Assembly: GCA_905235155.1 (NCBI GenBank)
Contig: CAJOKJ010000017.1
Coordinates: 62,001-126,000, forward strand
Reading direction: 5' to 3'
From: Candidatus Gastranaerophilales bacterium
GTDB taxonomy: Bacteria > Cyanobacteriota > Vampirovibrionia > Gastranaerophilales > Gastranaerophilaceae
DNA: 64,000 nucleotides
Shown piece after piece: positions 62,963-64,000 of this stretch (positions within the stretch are counted from its first letter, which is position 1; the number at the start of each line of letters is the position of its first letter). The notes beneath the pieces were generated by a model. The model saw only the letters and a list, made by a program, of their open reading frames with translations. It searched no databases and was not told where the DNA came from. A program made the position numbers and the translations under genes.

Positions 62963-63307
62963 ATGGAAGAAAAAAAACTGCAACGCAGATGGTATGATAA
63001 AGATCCTGTATTAAAAGAAGCTTTGGAGTTGTTAAGATTGGCTCCCGGAGATAAAAAGGACGCTGCTGCCGAATTTGTAATTCAGTTACAGGAGCAAGTT
63101 GCTGCTGATGTTATTGATAAAATATATGACATAATGTGCGAGTATCACGGAAAAGGAAGACGTTGGTACGATAATGACCCTATGGTTATAAAAGCTATTG
63201 AATTGTTACGTGTAGCACCTAAAAAGACACAAAAGGAAGCCGCATTAAAATTATTGACTGCCTTAGAAAATAACGAAGGCGGTGGCATGGAATTAATTAA
63301 AGATTAA
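62963..63307 (+). CDS. Small protein with an internally duplicated RRWYD motif
   Basis: A 114-residue protein. The two halves are clear repeats: RRWYDKDPVLKEALELLRLA and RRWYDNDPMVIKAIELLRVA, each followed by a helix. It is cytoplasmic and helical. I know similar RRWYDxDP proteins as conserved unknowns. It ends one base before folE2, so it is co-transcribed with GTP cyclohydrolase. AGAGG precedes the ATG. Confidence 0.75.
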   Translation: MEEKKLQRRWYDKDPVLKEALELLRLAPGDKKDAAAEFVIQLQEQVAADVIDKIYDIMCEYHGKGRRWYDNDPMVIKAIELLRVAPKKTQKEAALKLLTALENNEGGGMELIKD

Positions 63308-63308
63308 A

Positions 63309-64000
63309 ATGAAAGATGTTCAAAACGAATATGATTCAAGAGGAATAGATATTCAGAAAGTAGGCATAAAAAATTTTGATATTCCTTTAAATATAAGAAG
63401 AAAAAATAGCTCTAATCAAATAGTATGTGCAAAAGCGGGAATTTCGGTTTCTTTACCTAAAGAGTATAAGGGTACACACATGTCACGTTTTGTCGAAGTG
63501 CTTACGGAATGGCAAACTAAGGATATGTTAGGTTCTGATTTAAAAGGATGCTTGGTATCTGTTATAAATAAACTGTCAGCACAAAGCGGTGAAATGTTTT
63601 TAGAATTTAAATATTTTATTGATAAGGAAGCTCCCGTTTCTCATCAAAAGTCTACTATGTGTTATGATTGCTATTTTAAATGTATATTAAATGATTATAA
63701 TTCTGAAAATGAGTTGTATAAATTTGCTCTGGGTGTAAAAGTACCTGTTACGACGTTATGTCCTTGTTCAAAAGAGATTTCGGAATATGGGGCTCATAAT
63801 CAAAGAGCAATAGTTTCAGTTGAGGTTTCTTATGATAGAAATGAGCATATTTGGATTGAGGATTTGATTTCAGAAATAGAACAGTGTGCTTCAAGTTCAA
63901 TTTATCCTTTATTAAAACGTGAGGACGAAAAGTTTGTTACCGAAACAGCATATAATAATCCGAAATTTGTAGAAGATGTATTAAGGGACGTTGTTCTAAA
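63309..64000 (+). CDS. folE2: GTP cyclohydrolase IB (FolE2), 3' end cut by window
   Basis: First enzyme of folate (or queuosine) precursor synthesis from GTP, the Zn/Mn-type FolE2 rather than FolE. The frame is open to the end of the window (230 residues seen). Family marks: THMSRFVEVLTEWQ, KSTMCYDCYFKC, and VTTLCPCSKEISEYGAHNQR, which contains the metal-ligand Cys and His. FolE2 is favoured under zinc limitation, fitting the metal genes nearby. The usual start is ATG 63309, one base after the upstream stop. Confidence 0.93.
   Translation, partial: MKDVQNEYDSRGIDIQKVGIKNFDIPLNIRRKNSSNQIVCAKAGISVSLPKEYKGTHMSRFVEVLTEWQTKDMLGSDLKGCLVSVINKLSAQSGEMFLEFKYFIDKEAPVSHQKSTMCYDCYFKCILNDYNSENELYKFALGVKVPVTTLCPCSKEISEYGAHNQRAIVSVEVSYDRNEHIWIEDLISEIEQCASSSIYPLLKREDEKFVTETAYNNPKFVEDVLRDVVL

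Overview
The window is AT-rich, densely coding DNA from a bacterium with an outer membrane (TolC-type channel, AsmA-like protein, exported proteins) and flagella (flgB, flgC, fliE). It carries signs of an anaerobic or microaerobic fermentative life: hydroxylamine reductase, the [FeFe]-hydrogenase assembly GTPase HydF, rubredoxin, ferritin and an iron alcohol dehydrogenase. The pilin leader (FTLAETLVVIGIIGVIAS), small proteins with starts such as MNISSIQAYNTNFG and MGMSASQARLLSITAR, and the low GC resemble what I know of Gastranaerophilales (Vampirovibrionia/Melainabacteria, non-photosynthetic relatives of cyanobacteria). That assignment is inference from family resemblance. I see no insertion sequence, prophage, CRISPR array or rRNA operon; one tRNA (Glu, TTC) is present.

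Layout. 1-8.7 kb: a 5'-truncated UDP-GlcNAc 2-epimerase, a glycogen debranching enzyme, a lineage-specific protein behind a sigma-28-like promoter, a frameshifted AsmA-like protein and an interrupted prepilin. 9-14 kb: response regulator, cytoplasmic histidine kinase, flgB-flgC-fliE, and rimO. 14-18.2 kb: three tandem lineage-specific genes, two of which carry an annexin-like repeat with the type II calcium-site spacing intact. 18.3-24.7 kb: MscL with a zinc ribbon, Hcp, 5'-nucleotidase coupled to a lone ABC permease, and phosphomannomutase. 24.8-30.5 kb: a glycine-zipper protein, small unknowns and a tandem GT-C glycosyltransferase pair. 30.5-32 kb: HAD hydrolase, ferritin, rubredoxin.

32-41 kb (minus strand) holds a coherent envelope-stress operon: degenerate J-domain protein, PspA/IM30, DUF4178, duplicated DUF350, two small membrane proteins and a membrane-anchored spermidine synthase, preceded by a Maf-type (DUF115) protein and a TolC-like channel. 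41-52 kb: alcohol dehydrogenase, dGTPase, ispE-ksgA, then a metal/thiol group (gamma-glutamylcysteine ligase, an exported metallothionein-like repeat protein, a ZIP transporter with paired operators), hydF, gatC and pyrG. 52-64 kb: thioesterase, pseudouridine synthase, coaE, a GGDEF/EAL protein, a stand-alone Maf N-domain, a possible small toxin, aroA, ridA, tRNA-Glu, clpC, a second sigma-28-type unknown, aroQ, a duplicated-motif small protein and the start of folE2.

Five genes (AsmA-like, rimO, aroA, clpC and the 61.4-kb gene) carry apparent single-base frameshifts, and the prepilin has an in-frame TGA. Several are normally essential or important, so assembly errors are the most economical explanation. 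The two shikimate-pathway genes (aroA, aroQ) are not adjacent.
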